Shown piece by piece: positions 28,021 through 37,974 of a DNA stretch of 64,000 nt. Both the position numbers and the translations under genes were made by a program. The notes under the pieces were generated by a model. It was not told the origin of the DNA. It saw only the letters and a list, made by a program, of their open reading frames with translations, and made no database searches. Position 1 is the stretch's first letter. Each line of letters begins with the position of its first letter. This stretch comes from Pseudomonas petrae (GTDB taxonomy: Bacteria; Pseudomonadota; Gammaproteobacteria; Pseudomonadales; Pseudomonadaceae): the NCBI RefSeq assembly GCF_021728295.1, contig NZ_JAKJXE010000001.1:496001-560000 (forward strand), given 5' to 3'.

Positions 28021-28505
28021 ACGTCTGCGTGCGCGCCGCCATTGACGGCGACCTGGAGGCCGTTGCCAGCCTCCACGCCCAAGCCTTCAGTCGGCAGCGC
28101 GATTCGAAACAGTGGGTCATAGCCACCCTGGCAGCCGCGCCACGCTTGCTTGCGTTCGTTCTGCTGATCGACGGCAATATCCGTGGTTACGCGTTTTGGG
28201 CACAGAAATCCGGTCTCCGTGCTCTCGTCACCTTGGAGCTGGATCAGATCGCAATCTGCGCTGCGTGGCAGCGCCAGGGACTCGGGGCTCGACTCATCAA
28301 AGATTCCCTCGACCAGCTTGTCGCGCGACTTCGTCACTCAGGGCAAACGGTGCAGAACATCCTGATATCAACCCGGGCAGACAATCAAGCCCAAAGCTTG
28401 TATCAGCAAGTGCTGGGTGCCACCACAGTGGCGACGATAGAGGGGCTGTACTCAGGAACAGAAGTTTTCATGCTTGCGCCGGTTCAACCACCGACCCATC
28501 GATAG
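28017..28505 (+). CDS. GNAT-family N-acetyltransferase
   Basis: 162 residues. The acetyl-CoA binding motif A is LDQIAICAAWQRQGLGARLI (Q/RxxGxG/A form QRQGLG), followed by the C-terminal motif NQAQSLYQQVLGATTVATIEGLY. It starts inside the last codon of the GMC gene, so it is translationally coupled to it. It may acetylate an amino group of a pathway intermediate or toxic analogue; this is inferred only from context. Confidence 0.85.
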   Translation: MNVCVRAAIDGDLEAVASLHAQAFSRQRDSKQWVIATLAAAPRLLAFVLLIDGNIRGYAFWAQKSGLRALVTLELDQIAICAAWQRQGLGARLIKDSLDQLVARLRHSGQTVQNILISTRADNQAQSLYQQVLGATTVATIEGLYSGTEVFMLAPVQPPTHR

Positions 28506-28691
28506 AAACGTTTATATGCACTCCCTTTTTAACTGACGGGCTGCAGCAAACTGTGCAGTCATGAACAGGACGCTACGGCCAGTGAATGGGAAGCCGAGAA
28601 CGTCCTAAGTGCGCAGCGATTCAGCCAGGATCATTCCCGGCTGAATATTGAGAGGGCGGCGACAGTAAACACATCGCCTGGAGTGTCCGGC

Positions 28692-29516
28692 TTACTTAAG
28701 CGCGCTTGCGTTCAACTGCGTGAGCACATATTGGGCAAGTAACGCATTTGCGCGCGTGGTCATGTGTTCCCCTGCCGCAAAAAGATAGGTCTGATCGGCA
28801 TCCATACTCTTCAACGTCGTGGGATAGCAGTAATCCTGATCGTCATCCCGGCACGCATCTTCATGGGCGCCGTGGGTGATTCCGAACCGGCCGGGACTGC
28901 CAAGGGTTTCGTCGATAAAGCGCTGGGGATCAATAATTAGCAACGCCGGATCATCGGGCAAACTGGCGATCAGCTTGCGGTTGAAGGCAGCACTCAGGGT
29001 AGATGCGAACTGCTGGCTTGCCGCTGACCGAAACCAAGGCAAATGGCCCATATCCACCAGCTTGAATACCAACAATCGCTTGGCGCCCTGGTCAAGGATT
29101 TGCTGGGTCAGTGCCGCCGTGTCCTGCGCCGCGGTTTCCACCCTCAGGGTTTGTTCGCGCATCACCTGCGCTGAAGGCATCTGGTTAGCGCGCAATTGCT
29201 TTGCCAGAGCAGGACTGTTTCCAAGGTCGTAATCGTAAGCAACGTCGTTTGTGCCGATGTACAGGGTAACCAATTGATCGGGTGTGAATCGCTGATGCTC
29301 TTTCAAGTAGTGCTGCAGTTGCACGGTTGCCGAAATAGGTGTTCCCTCCGGCTCTTGAGATAGTTAGGAGTACGCGCTGTTGGTCCGTGCTCCGCCTTGG
29401 GCATAGTTCAGACCACCCGGCCCGGGCTCACCTGCAATACCCTTATACACCTGCTCATAACTAGTGGCGTGCTGGTTGGGTAATGGCGCCTGGCCGTAAT
29501 GCAGGGCCAGGTGCTG
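28692..29516 (-). pseudogene. SGNH/GDSL-type hydrolase, broken by a stop and lacking its N-terminus
   Basis: In one minus-strand frame the sequence reads QHLALHYGQAPLPNQ, then GGLNYAQGGARTNSAYS, then a TAA at 29364-29366, then directly on in the same frame LSQEPEGTPISATVQL, LYIGTNDVAYD and GEHMTTRANALLAQYV. This is the order of blocks in the autotransporter-type esterases and related SGNH hydrolases. The first block with the GDS catalytic serine cannot be found upstream in this frame, and the upstream sequence is disrupted. The gene therefore cannot make an active enzyme. The part 28692-29324 could be translated from a GTG but would be inactive. Confidence 0.8.
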
Positions 29517-29662
29517 GCCCGCCGCAGGCCTTCGTCCCTGTCAGCACGCCGATCAATATTGACATCACGTCAACTCGAAACTAACGTTCGCCCCAGACGG
29601 CTGCATGTCTGTACGTTCGGCGAAAGCTAGATCCGCCCTCAGGACTCGCGCCCCACTGCCTT

Positions 29663-29764
29663 ACAGGCAAAAAAAAATCTGGAAATCCGCATTTTCATGG
29701 GCCTTCCAGATTTTCGAAATGGTGGGTCGTGTGGGATTCGAACCTACGACCAATTGGTTAAAAG
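29663..29764 (-). repeat. Proximal island repeat within tRNA-Lys and its terminator
   Basis: Counterpart of 20731-20831: the 3' part of the intact tRNA-Lys gene plus 57 bp downstream of it. The two copies bound the island of about 8.9 kb between them in direct orientation. This is the intact-tRNA side of the integration site. Confidence 0.92.
29669..29714 (-). terminator. Terminator of tRNA-Lys
   Basis: An 11-bp perfect stem (TTCCAGATTTT at 29704-29714 against AAAATCTGGAA at 29674-29684) with a 19-nt loop runs into a T-run on the minus strand. It lies just downstream of the tRNA 3' end and is duplicated in the distal island repeat. Confidence 0.85.
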
Positions 29765-29795
29765 CCAACTGCTCTACCAACTGAGCTAACGACCC
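29720..29795 (-). tRNA. tRNA-Lys (anticodon UUU)
   Basis: 76 nt with a GGGTCGT acceptor stem, anticodon loop CTTTTAA, T-loop TTCGAAT and encoded CCA. The T stem reads GTAGG against CCCAC, which leaves one A-C mismatch at the third pair. In P. aeruginosa a tRNA-Lys gene next to queC is a known integration site of PAPI-1/pKLC102-type elements; the neighbour here is also queC, and a repeat of its 3' part lies 8.9 kb away. Confidence 0.95.
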
Positions 29796-29858
29796 GCTTC
29801 GTTGTGGCGCGTATATTACTGATATTTCACAGTAATTCAACACCCAAGCGAAAATAAT

Positions 29859-30548
29859 TTAAAAATAACGCGTCGGGTCCGTCACGCCGGCCGCCGCGAA
29901 GCCCTCAGCGCGCAGGCGGCAGCTGTCGCATTTTCCGCACGCACGTCCCTGCTCGTCGGCCTGATAGCAGGAAACCGTCAACCCGTAATCCACACCCAGA
30001 CGGGTACCGGTTTTGACGATATCGGCCTTGCTCAGCATCTGCAGCGGCGCCTGTATCGTGAAGCCCTGCCCTTCAACGCCAGCCTTGGTGCCGAGATTGG
30101 CCATGCGCTCGAACGACTCGACAAATTCCGGTCGGCAATCCGGATACCCGGAGTAATCCACGGCGTTGACACCAATGAAGATGTCCCGGGCACCGAGCAC
30201 TTCGGCCCAGCCCAGTGCGAGAGAGAGGAAAACGGTGTTACGCGCCGGTACGTACGTCACTGGTATGCCTTCGCCTGGCGTTTCCGGTACCGCGATGCTG
30301 CTATCAGTCAGTGCGGAGCCGCCAATGCCGTTGAGATTAAGGCCGATAACCTTGTGTTCGACCACGCCCATATCGGCCGCTACACGCTCCGCTGCCTGCA
30401 ACTCGGCACGATGCCGTTGGCCGTAGTCGAAGCTCATGGTGTAGCAACTGAAGCCATCGGCCTTGGCCATCGCCACCACAGTGGCCGAATCCAGCCCGCC
30501 AGACAGCAGGATTACCGCTCTTTTCTCAGTCATCGATTGCTCACTCAT
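29859..30548 (-). CDS. queC: 7-cyano-7-deazaguanine (preQ0) synthase QueC
   Basis: 229 residues. It converts 7-carboxy-7-deazaguanine, ammonia and ATP to preQ0 in queuosine biosynthesis. The PP-loop [15 protein letters not shown] is at about residues 14-28. [11 protein letters not shown] follows, and the C-terminal zinc site is [17 protein letters not shown]. The start at 30548 directly follows the queE stop (TGAATG); an internal ATG at 30533 would give the length of several homologues. It is the second gene of the queE-queC pair. Confidence 0.96.
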   Translation of the reverse strand: MSEQSMTEKRAVILLSGGLDSATVVAMAKADGFSCYTMSFDYGQRHRAELQAAERVAADMGVVEHKVIGLNLNGIGGSALTDSSIAVPETPGEGIPVTYVPARNTVFLSLALGWAEVLGARDIFIGVNAVDYSGYPDCRPEFVESFERMANLGTKAGVEGQGFTIQAPLQMLSKADIVKTGTRLGVDYGLTVSCYQADEQGRACGKCDSCRLRAEGFAAAGVTDPTRYF

Positions 30549-31196
30549 TCAGCGCCCCGGCTCGTCGTTCCAGAGGATTTTATGCAACTGCAACTGCAGA
30601 CGCACCGGGAGGTTGTCGGCAACGATCCAGTCGGCCAGGTCTCTGACGTTGAGATCGCGGTGGACAGGGGAAAACAGAACTTCGCCGGCCCGACGATCCA
30701 GACCGTACTGAATGATCTTCGAAACGGCCCAGTCGTAGTCTTCCCGCGAACAAATGACGAATTTGATCTGATCGTTGGCCGTGAGCAGGTCGATATTTTC
30801 ATAGCGATTGCGCGCCACTTCCTTCGAGCCCGGGGTTTTCAGATCAACGACGCGGCTGACGCGCGCATCGACCTTCGAGATGTCCAGCGCGCCGCTGGTC
30901 TCCAGAGAAACCTCGTAACCCGCGTCACACAGCCGCTGAAGCAATGGAATGGCGTTCGGCTGAGCCAGGGGCTCGCCGCCTGTGACGCAGACATAGCGCG
31001 GGCGGTAGCTCGCAACCTGCTCCATCAACGAGTCTAGGGTCTGGACGGTTCCGCCAGTGAAGGCGTATTCGCTGTCGCAATAACCGCAACGCAATGGACA
31101 GCCGGTGAGTCGCACGAAAACGGTAGGCAAGCCTGCCGTGCGCGTTTCACCCTGTAAAGAGTAGAAAACTTCGGTGATGCGTAATGTGTCTTGCAT
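30549..31196 (-). CDS. queE: 7-carboxy-7-deazaguanine synthase QueE (radical SAM)
   Basis: 215 residues from ATG 31196, the start matching the family (MQDTLRITEVFYSLQGE). The radical SAM cluster motif is CPLRCGYCDSEYAF, followed by YVCVTGGEPLAQ. It turns 6-carboxytetrahydropterin into 7-carboxy-7-deazaguanine, the step before QueC. The upstream ATG at 31229 has no family support. Confidence 0.95.
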   Translation of the reverse strand: MQDTLRITEVFYSLQGETRTAGLPTVFVRLTGCPLRCGYCDSEYAFTGGTVQTLDSLMEQVASYRPRYVCVTGGEPLAQPNAIPLLQRLCDAGYEVSLETSGALDISKVDARVSRVVDLKTPGSKEVARNRYENIDLLTANDQIKFVICSREDYDWAVSKIIQYGLDRRAGEVLFSPVHRDLNVRDLADWIVADNLPVRLQLQLHKILWNDEPGR

Positions 31197-31320
31197 AGGG
31201 GCCACGGGCGTAACGGCTAAACAGGCCATCCGCCTCCGTCAGGCACTTCTGTACACCCTGCACACGCAGAATCCACAGAAGCGTAATCAATACCGGAATT
31301 TCGGGGGCGGAATTCTAACG

Positions 31321-31349
31321 AAGAAAGCCGCGCAATGCGCGGCTTTCTT
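31321..31349 (-). terminator. Terminator of the tol-pal-cpoB operon
   Basis: A perfect 13-bp stem with a 3-nt loop (AAGAAAGCCGCGC on each side) lies 27 bp after the cpoB stop, with a T-rich end on both strands. It separates the Tol-Pal operon from queE. Confidence 0.85.
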
Positions 31350-31375
31350 GAATCAGTGGTCAGATTGAATAGCAA

Positions 31376-32194
31376 TCAGAGGCGCTGCAGGTCCCGTTGA
31401 GCCAGCTGAGCGGCTGAAGTACCCGGATACTGAGCAACGACTTGCTGAAGGATGCCCTTCACTTTGTCGGTGTGACCCAGGCGACGTTCGACGTCCGCCA
31501 GCTTGTACAGGGAATCAGGCACTTTGGCGTGCTTTGGGTAAAGCTGACTGACCTTCGCAAAGGCCTGACCGGCACCTTGAAGGTCGCCCTTGGCCAGATT
31601 CACTTCGCCCAACCAGTATTGAGCATTGCCCGCGTACTGGCTGTTCGGGTATTTGCGCAGGAATGCCGCAAATGCCTGACTGGCCTTGTCGAAATCCTTC
31701 GCTTTGATCAAGTCGAAAGCAGCGTCGTAATAGAGCTTTTCTTTCGCTGGGTCACCGGGCTCGCTGCTCGCCTGAGGCGCTTGAGCGGCTGGTGACACGG
31801 GTGCTCCGCCGGCATTTGTGCCGCCGTCGGAAGCAGAATTGTTGGCAGCTGATGGGGCCGATGCGCCGCCAGCTCCGATACGGGAGTCGAGATCTTTGTA
31901 GCGATCCAGCGCTTCTTGCTTCATCTGCTGGATATCGTTCTGCTGGACTTCCACTATTCCGCGCAAGCGCGAAATTTCGTCCTGCATTTGCTGCAATTGC
32001 ATGAACAGCTGACCTTGCGCCGAAGGCGCGGCCGTAGCCGCACCTCCGGCGTAGGCGCCAGACGTACCATAACCCGATGGCGGATAACTGCTACCAGCAG
32101 AGCCAGAGTTGTCATCGACCACAGGAACCGCACCCATCGCTGCAAGAGGAAGGGTGAGAGCCAAAACGGTTAGAGCACGTCGGCACGTTCGCAT
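31376..32194 (-). CDS. cpoB: Cell division coordinator CpoB (YbgF)
   Basis: 272 residues with a signal peptide (RALTVLALTLPLAAMGAVP). A coiled-coil trimerisation segment at about 60-105 (QLFMQLQQMQDEISRLRGIVEVQQNDIQQ) is followed by a Ser/Ala/Gly-rich linker and three TPR repeats (YYDAAFDLIKAKDFDKASQA, AQYWLGEVNLAKGDLQGA, DSLYKLADVERRLGHTDK). In E. coli it links Tol-Pal action to peptidoglycan synthesis by PBP1B during constriction. It is the last gene of the operon, six bases after pal. Confidence 0.95.
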   Translation of the reverse strand: MRTCRRALTVLALTLPLAAMGAVPVVDDNSGSAGSSYPPSGYGTSGAYAGGAATAAPSAQGQLFMQLQQMQDEISRLRGIVEVQQNDIQQMKQEALDRYKDLDSRIGAGGASAPSAANNSASDGGTNAGGAPVSPAAQAPQASSEPGDPAKEKLYYDAAFDLIKAKDFDKASQAFAAFLRKYPNSQYAGNAQYWLGEVNLAKGDLQGAGQAFAKVSQLYPKHAKVPDSLYKLADVERRLGHTDKVKGILQQVVAQYPGTSAAQLAQRDLQRL

Positions 32195-32200
32195 GTCAAA

Positions 32201-32704
32201 TTACTTACGCAGTTCGACGCGACGGTTTTGAGCCCACGATTGCTCGTCGTTACCGGTAGCAACTGGACGCTCTTCGCCGTAGGAAACGAGTTCCAGCTGA
32301 GCTGGCGAAACGCCTTGCAGAACCAGGTAGCGTTGAACGGCTTTCGCACGACGCTCGCCCAGTGCCAAGTTGTATTCGCGAGTACCGCGTTCGTCAGTGT
32401 TGCCTTCCAGAACTACGCGAGCGCCGTTGGCTTTCAGGTCTTTGGCGTGAACGTCCAGAGCGCGCATGGCCTCTGGTTTCAGGTCAGAACTGTCGTATTC
32501 GAAGTAGAAAGTGGTGATAGCGCGCAGAGCAGCTTCTTCGCTCAGGCTGCCATCAACAGCGCCAGAGTTAGCGCCGTAACCAGCGTTAGGATCTACAGCA
32601 GCGCCGCCAGCACCGGCGTTGTCGCCGCCTTTGGACGAGCAACCTACAGCTACAGCCATGGCCAGAGCCAGCGCAGCAAATTTACCAAACTTCAGCATTT
32701 CCAT
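32201..32704 (-). CDS. pal: Peptidoglycan-associated lipoprotein Pal (OprL)
   Basis: 167 residues from ATG 32704 (AGGAG upstream). The lipobox VAVGC follows a short signal sequence. The OmpA-like domain shows [38 protein letters not shown] and YGEERPV, including the residues that bind diaminopimelate in peptidoglycan. It anchors the outer membrane to the wall and partners TolB and TolA. Confidence 0.97.
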   Translation of the reverse strand: MEMLKFGKFAALALAMAVAVGCSSKGGDNAGAGGAAVDPNAGYGANSGAVDGSLSEEAALRAITTFYFEYDSSDLKPEAMRALDVHAKDLKANGARVVLEGNTDERGTREYNLALGERRAKAVQRYLVLQGVSPAQLELVSYGEERPVATGNDEQSWAQNRRVELRK

Positions 32705-32757
32705 CGTAAAACTCCTAATGAACCCCAAGTGTGTTAAGTACAACGTAAAGCGCCGCG

Positions 32758-34059
32758 TCAGTTCAGGTAAGGGGACCAGGAAGGTTCTCTGACTTCGCCT
32801 TGAGCGGTAGGAAGCGGGAGCCTTACGCGTCCATTAATGGACACGAGCATCAAGACTCCCCGGCCCTGCTGGCGGGTGGCGTAGATTACCATGGTGCCGT
32901 TAGGCGCAACAGTAGGCGACTCATCAAGGTTGCTGTCTGTGAGGATTTTTACGCTACCGCGCTGCAAATCCTGAGCTGCAACCTTGAAGTTGGTGAAGCC
33001 ATCTTGACGATGGATCATCACCAGAGTCTTTTCATCCGCCGATAACTTAGGGTTGGCATTGTAGTTACCGATGAAAGTAACGCGCTCTGCCCCTCCGCCA
33101 TTAATATTGGTTTTATAGATTTGTGGCTTGCCGCCGCGGTCAGACGTGAAATAAAGCGTGGAGCCGTCTTTGCCGAAGAACGGTTCTGTATCAATGGAGG
33201 AATCGTTGGTCACTCGCGACAATTGACGCGACGCCAGATTCATCACATAGATTTCCGGGTTGCCATCTTTCGACAAGACCATGGCCAGCTTGCTGCCGTC
33301 CGGGGACCAGGCAGGGGCGCCGTTCAGGCCTTCGAAGTTGGTGATCTGCTCGCGACGACCGGTGTCGATGTGCTGAACGAAGATGCGCGGACGCTTCTGC
33401 TCAAACGACACATAGGCAATACGCTTGCCGTCTGGCGCGAAGCGTGGCGACAGGATCGGCTCACGGGATTGCAGCAGGGTCACCGCGCGGGCGCCGTCGT
33501 AGTCCGAACGCTGGAGGGTGTAGCGCGTGTTGTCAGTCGAGAAACGTTCGGCGGTCACGTACAGCATGCGGGTCGAAAACGCGCCCTTAATGCCGGTCAG
33601 CTTCTCGAAGGACTGGTCGGCGATGTAGTGCGACATGTCACGCAGCTGGTCGGCGGTGCCCGAAACGTTGCCGGTCAAAACCTGTTGCTCTGTGGCCACG
33701 TTGAACAACGCGTACTGAACCTGAAGGCGACCGCCCGAAGGCACGATGCTACCGACCATGACGTACTGGGCACCCAGCGCTTTCCAGTCACGGAAGATGA
33801 CTTCGCTGGCCTGGCTCGGCTGGCTGATCATGTTTTCCTTTGGAATCGGCGAGTAGTAGCCCGAGTTCTGCAGGTCGTTGCCAATGATCTTGGCCATGTC
33901 TTCCGGCAGCACGCTGCCGCCTTGCAGGCCAAACGGCACGACCGCGATAGGGGTGGCGCGGTCACTGCCGCTTGTTACCAGAATGTTCTTTTCGTCGGCA
34001 GCGGCGAAACCCGCTGCACAACACAGAACGACAAGCATTCCTCGAAGAAGGTTAATCAC
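32758..34059 (-). CDS. tolB: Periplasmic Tol-Pal protein TolB
   Basis: 433 residues with GTG start and signal peptide ([19 protein letters not shown]). An N-terminal alpha/beta domain is followed by a six-bladed beta-propeller with repeated [11 protein letters not shown] / [11 protein letters not shown] / [13 protein letters not shown] motifs. It shuttles between Pal and TolA. Start and TolA stop overlap (GTGA), so they are translationally coupled. Confidence 0.97.
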   Translation of the reverse strand: MINLLRGMLVVLCCAAGFAAADEKNILVTSGSDRATPIAVVPFGLQGGSVLPEDMAKIIGNDLQNSGYYSPIPKENMISQPSQASEVIFRDWKALGAQYVMVGSIVPSGGRLQVQYALFNVATEQQVLTGNVSGTADQLRDMSHYIADQSFEKLTGIKGAFSTRMLYVTAERFSTDNTRYTLQRSDYDGARAVTLLQSREPILSPRFAPDGKRIAYVSFEQKRPRIFVQHIDTGRREQITNFEGLNGAPAWSPDGSKLAMVLSKDGNPEIYVMNLASRQLSRVTNDSSIDTEPFFGKDGSTLYFTSDRGGKPQIYKTNINGGGAERVTFIGNYNANPKLSADEKTLVMIHRQDGFTNFKVAAQDLQRGSVKILTDSNLDESPTVAPNGTMVIYATRQQGRGVLMLVSINGRVRLPLPTAQGEVREPSWSPYLN

Positions 34060-35147
34060 AAGGCTAGGTCCTCAGGTGTGAATGTCATTTTGAATGAACG
34101 GTAAGGTGCGAAGTCCGAAGGCTTCATCCCCTGCATCTCTGTCAAACGACCAATATTCTTGACCGCCGCTACTGCTGAACTGTCGAATGGACCATCGCCG
34201 CTGGACTTGCTCACGTTGACCGAAGTCACGGTGCCGTCCGGCAACATATTGATCTGCAAAACGACTGTCATGCCCTTGCGCGCAGAAGGTGGACGTGCCC
34301 AGCCTTCAGCCGCCCGAGAGCGAATCAAGTCATCGAAGCTGCCGGCCACTTCGTCGCCACGCTCATCGGCCAGCGCCTGTTGACGTTCCGGCTTGTCGGA
34401 AAGCAGATCGGCCAGTGCCTGCGCCTTTTTGTCTTCCGCCGATTTGCGAGCCGCGTCCTGGGCTTTCTTCTTCGCGTCCTCGGTCGACTTCTTCTTGGCA
34501 TCCTCAGCCGCTTTTTTCTTCGCGTCTTCGGCAGCCTTTTTCTTGGCGTCGTCTGCAGCCTGCTTCTTCGCGTCCTCGGCAGCCTGTTTCTTGGCTTCCT
34601 CGGCGGCCGCGCGCTTGGCGTCTTCCTCGGCTTTCTTCTTCGCGTCGTCTTCGGCTTTCTTCTTGGCTATATCAGCCAATTGTTTCTCTTCAGCGGTTTT
34701 CTTCGCGTCATCCGCTTTTTTGGCTTCGGCTTTCTTGGCGTCGTCCGCAGCTTTTTTAGCGTCATCGGCTTTTTTGGCGTCGTCGGCTTTCTTCGCTTCC
34801 TCAGCCTTTTGTTCTTCGGCTTTTTGAGCGGCATCGGCTTTCTTTTGTTCCGCCGCCTTCACCGCCTCTTGCTCAACTTTTTTCTGCTCCATCTGCTCGA
34901 CTTCGGTTTGTCGCGCAGCGGATTTCTTCGCCTCACCGGCAAGCTTCTGGTTGGTCTGGGTGGTTGCCTGACTTTTTGATTTCAACTGATAGAGCGTCGC
35001 CTGAACGATCGGCCTGGCTTCAGGAAGCTCGGGCGTCATTGCGAAGCTGACGAACAACAAACCAAAAATCAGGACGTGCAGTCCCACCGCCCAGACGGAC
35101 GGCCAGAAGTAGCTTTCCGAGGCGGACGGCTCTCGAATCGGCTGCAT
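34056..35147 (-). CDS. tolA: Inner-membrane spanning protein TolA
   Basis: 363 residues. One membrane helix lies at about 16-40 ([20 protein letters not shown]). A very long Lys/Ala/Glu/Asp helix (about 70-255, with many KKKAEDAKK-type repeats) spans the periplasm. The C-terminal domain ([20 protein letters not shown]) includes the TonB-like fold with [20 protein letters not shown]. TolA transmits energy from TolQ-TolR to TolB-Pal. Its ATG overlaps the TolR stop (TGATG). Confidence 0.96.
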   Translation of the reverse strand: MQPIREPSASESYFWPSVWAVGLHVLIFGLLFVSFAMTPELPEARPIVQATLYQLKSKSQATTQTNQKLAGEAKKSAARQTEVEQMEQKKVEQEAVKAAEQKKADAAQKAEEQKAEEAKKADDAKKADDAKKAADDAKKAEAKKADDAKKTAEEKQLADIAKKKAEDDAKKKAEEDAKRAAAEEAKKQAAEDAKKQAADDAKKKAAEDAKKKAAEDAKKKSTEDAKKKAQDAARKSAEDKKAQALADLLSDKPERQQALADERGDEVAGSFDDLIRSRAAEGWARPPSARKGMTVVLQINMLPDGTVTSVNVSKSSGDGPFDSSAVAAVKNIGRLTEMQGMKPSDFAPYRSFKMTFTPEDLAL

Positions 35148-35611
35148 CAGGGGGCCTCGGTAATCAAACCAACGTTCCCGACCCCGGCCTTCTGCAACCC
35201 GCCCATCGTGCCCATAACGGCGCCGTAGTCGACGGTTTTGTCGCCACGGATAAACACTTGAGTCTGCTTGCCCGCGTCACGACCGGCCGCAATGATTTTG
35301 GTCACTGCGCTGGTCAGTTGCGGCAAGGTCATCGCCTTGTCCATTTGCTTGTCGGTGTCGACTTCGCTGCCAAGGTTCCAGTAGTAGGTCTTGTCAGCCT
35401 TGATCGAGATCGTCAGGACCTGATTGTTGTTGTCCTGCGGCAAAGCCTCGCTGGAGACCTTGGGCAGATCAACTTTCACGCCCTGGTTGATCATCGGAGC
35501 CGTCACCATGAAGATGACCAGCAGCACCAGCATCACGTCGATGTACGGCACCACGTTCATTTCGGCGACCGGCTTGCGCTTGTTGCGTCGGCCGCGAGCG
35601 ATTAAAGCCAT
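35147..35611 (-). CDS. tolR: Tol-Pal motor protein TolR (ExbD family)
   Basis: 154 residues, with one N-terminal membrane helix (MNVVPYIDVMLVLLVIFMVTAP) that carries the proton-path Asp in YIDVMLVLL. A periplasmic domain ends with GAVMGTMGGLQKAGVGNVGLITE. It works with TolQ as the proton-driven motor. Confidence 0.96.
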   Translation of the reverse strand: MALIARGRRNKRKPVAEMNVVPYIDVMLVLLVIFMVTAPMINQGVKVDLPKVSSEALPQDNNNQVLTISIKADKTYYWNLGSEVDTDKQMDKAMTLPQLTSAVTKIIAAGRDAGKQTQVFIRGDKTVDYGAVMGTMGGLQKAGVGNVGLITEAP

Positions 35612-35625
35612 TGGGAAATACCTGC

Positions 35626-36321
35626 TTATTCTTCGCTGGTGTGCACTTTACGGTGCAGGATCGCCTGGAACTCGTCGGCGAATGTGTAGTAACGACCGAT
35701 CAGGTTCTCGCCACGAGCGGCGAAACGGTTGTAAGCGATGACCGCAGGGATTGCTGCGAACAGGCCGATGGCGGTGGCGATCAGCGCTTCGGCGATACCC
35801 GGTGCAACGGTGGCCAGAGTGGCTTGCTGCGCAGTGGCCAGGCCGCGGAAGGAGTTCATGATCCCCCACACGGTACCGAACAGACCGATGTACGGGCTGG
35901 TGGAACCCACGGTTGCCAGGAATGGCAGGCTCTGCTCGAGTTTTTCTTCTTCACGGGAGATCGCGACGCGCATGGCACGTGCAACACCCTCCATGACCGC
36001 GTCCGGATCAACCCCAGCCTGCTGACGAAGACGGGAGAATTCCTTGAAGCCCGCGCGGAAGATCTGCTCTACGCCGGAGTCCGGGTCCGGGTTGCTGCCG
36101 GCCTGACGGTAGAGCTTGGACAGATCGATACCTGACCAGAAGCGCTCCTCGAAGCTGTCCAATGCCCGACGCCCGGCGCGCAGCATGGCGCTGCGCTGAA
36201 AAATCATGATCCACGAGGTGACCGAGGCGGCCACCAGGATCAGCATCACCAACTGCACAACCACGCTGGCATTGCTGACCAAACTCCACATGGAGGAATG
36301 GTCGACGACGTTAGCTTCCAC
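35626..36321 (-). CDS. tolQ: Tol-Pal motor protein TolQ (ExbB/MotA family)
   Basis: 231 residues from a GTG at 36321 preceded by AGGAG; this gives the family start [15 protein letters not shown], while a longer frame runs back into ybgC. Three membrane segments are visible, with [19 protein letters not shown] and [20 protein letters not shown], the proton-channel signature. It overlaps the end of ybgC by 11 nt. Confidence 0.95.
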   Translation of the reverse strand: MEANVVDHSSMWSLVSNASVVVQLVMLILVAASVTSWIMIFQRSAMLRAGRRALDSFEERFWSGIDLSKLYRQAGSNPDPDSGVEQIFRAGFKEFSRLRQQAGVDPDAVMEGVARAMRVAISREEEKLEQSLPFLATVGSTSPYIGLFGTVWGIMNSFRGLATAQQATLATVAPGIAEALIATAIGLFAAIPAVIAYNRFAARGENLIGRYYTFADEFQAILHRKVHTSEE

Positions 36322-36781
36322 GCTGTATCTCCTGCTCTGAATGTGTACCCGCGCCGCCCTGCCCGGCAAAGGCCGTGCGCAGAGCTTCGGGAATGGCCCG
36401 GGGTTTCAAACTGTCGGCGCGCACACACGCCACCAAAAACTGCCCTTCGCAGAGCAGCACATTATCCGCAGCCCGCCTGACCTGTTGCTGAAAGCGCAGG
36501 CTGGCGCGGTTCAATTCGATTACTTCGGCGCTGATCAGCAGTTCGTCGTCCAGCCGCGCGGGCTTGTGGTACCGAGCCTCGCTTGAATGCACGACGAACA
36601 ACAGGTTCTCGATACCCGCCATTGCGGATTGGGCAAAGCCCAGTTCCCGCAGTCGCTCGGTTCGAGCCCGCTCCATGAATTTCAGGTAGTTGACGTAGTA
36701 AACGATGCCGCCGGCATCGGTGTCCTCGTAATAAACGCGACAACGATGTGCGAACGACTGAGCCCCGTTTTGCGCGCGCAT
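36311..36781 (-). CDS. ybgC: Tol-Pal-associated acyl-CoA thioesterase YbgC
   Basis: 156 residues of the hotdog-fold 4-hydroxybenzoyl-CoA thioesterase group. The catalytic motif is [24 protein letters not shown] with the active-site Asp in DTDAGG. It is the conserved first gene of the Tol-Pal group. Confidence 0.95.
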   Translation of the reverse strand: MRAQNGAQSFAHRCRVYYEDTDAGGIVYYVNYLKFMERARTERLRELGFAQSAMAGIENLLFVVHSSEARYHKPARLDDELLISAEVIELNRASLRFQQQVRRAADNVLLCEGQFLVACVRADSLKPRAIPEALRTAFAGQGGAGTHSEQEIQRGS

Positions 36782-36918
36782 ACTCTAGTGCTTACTCCTC
36801 AGGTTGCCAATCCGGCCAGGCAACTGTTTTCCATCGTTTTTACTGCCCGCGCCACATCACGTTGCGGTGACTGCCCGTCAGACCATCAAACACCCGAATA
36901 AATCGGTTGATCGTGCAT

Positions 36919-37974
36919 TTATTCGTCAGGGTCTTCGACCGGTTCATCCATCACCGCCCGGTCGCCCATTCGCGAAGGAATGTTCAGACCGAAGTGCAGA
37001 TACGCATGCCGCGTGACCATGCGGCCGCGAGGTGTGCGCATCATATAGCCTTGCTGAATCAAATAGGGCTCCAGCACGTCCTCAATTGTGTGTCGTTCTT
37101 CGCTGATGGCCGCCGCAAGGTTATCCACCCCGACCGGCCCGCCATCGAACTTCTCGATCATCGTCAGCAGCAAGCGCCGGTCCTGATGATCAAAACCGCG
37201 TTCGTCGACGTCCAGCAGGTTCAGCGCGAGGTCTGCGATCGCCTTGGTGATCTCGCCCTTGGCGCGTACCTCGGCGAAATCCCGAACCCGACGCAGCAGC
37301 CGGTTGGCGATCCTTGGCGTTCCCCGTGCACGACGGGCAATCTCGAATGCGCCTTCGTCCTCAATGTACAGCCCGAGAATTTTCGCCGAGCGCGACACGA
37401 TCGTGGCCAGATCCGCGGTGCTGTAGAACTCAAGACGCTGCACGATACCGAAACGGTCACGTAGCGGATTGGTCAGCATGCCCGCGCGGGTGGTCGCGCC
37501 AACCAGCGTGAACGGAGGAAGATCGAGCTTGATGGAGCGCGCCGCAGGACCTTCACCGATCATGATATCCAGCTGGAAATCTTCCATCGCCGGGTACAGC
37601 ACTTCCTCGACGATGGGTGACAGACGGTGGATTTCATCGATGAACAGCACGTCGTGCGGCTCAAGATTGGTGAGAATCGCCGCAAGATCACCCGGCCGCT
37701 CAAGCACGGGGCCGGAGGTGCTCTTGATCGACACGCCCATTTCCTGGGCGATGATATGCGCCAGTGTGGTCTTACCCAGGCCCGGCGGACCGAAAATCAG
37801 CGTGTGGTCCAGCGCTTCACTGCGCCCGCGCGCCGCCTGGATGAACAGCTCCATTTGCTCACGCACGGTCGGCTGACCGATGTAGTCGGCCAGACTCAGC
37901 GGCCGGATCGCACGGTCCAGTTGCTCGTCACGGTCACGTCCGGTGGCGGCGATCAGACGGTCGGCATCTATCAC
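36919..37974 (-). CDS. ruvB: Holliday junction DNA helicase RuvB
   Basis: 351 residues. Walker A is [16 protein letters not shown], Walker B is [12 protein letters not shown], sensor [18 protein letters not shown], and the C-terminal winged helix ends at [14 protein letters not shown]. The hexameric motor drives branch migration with RuvA. Its start follows the ruvA stop directly. Confidence 0.98.
   Translation of the reverse strand: MIDADRLIAATGRDRDEQLDRAIRPLSLADYIGQPTVREQMELFIQAARGRSEALDHTLIFGPPGLGKTTLAHIIAQEMGVSIKSTSGPVLERPGDLAAILTNLEPHDVLFIDEIHRLSPIVEEVLYPAMEDFQLDIMIGEGPAARSIKLDLPPFTLVGATTRAGMLTNPLRDRFGIVQRLEFYSTADLATIVSRSAKILGLYIEDEGAFEIARRARGTPRIANRLLRRVRDFAEVRAKGEITKAIADLALNLLDVDERGFDHQDRRLLLTMIEKFDGGPVGVDNLAAAISEERHTIEDVLEPYLIQQGYMMRTPRGRMVTRHAYLHFGLNIPSRMGDRAVMDEPVEDPDE

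Noticed and set aside
33121..34104. 327-codon plus-strand frame
   Set aside because: Antisense shadow of tolB.
34380..34979. Plus-strand frame rich in Leu/Phe that looks like a membrane protein
   Set aside because: It is the reverse of the Lys/Ala/Glu helix of TolA, which always gives such a Phe/Leu/Ser-rich shadow.
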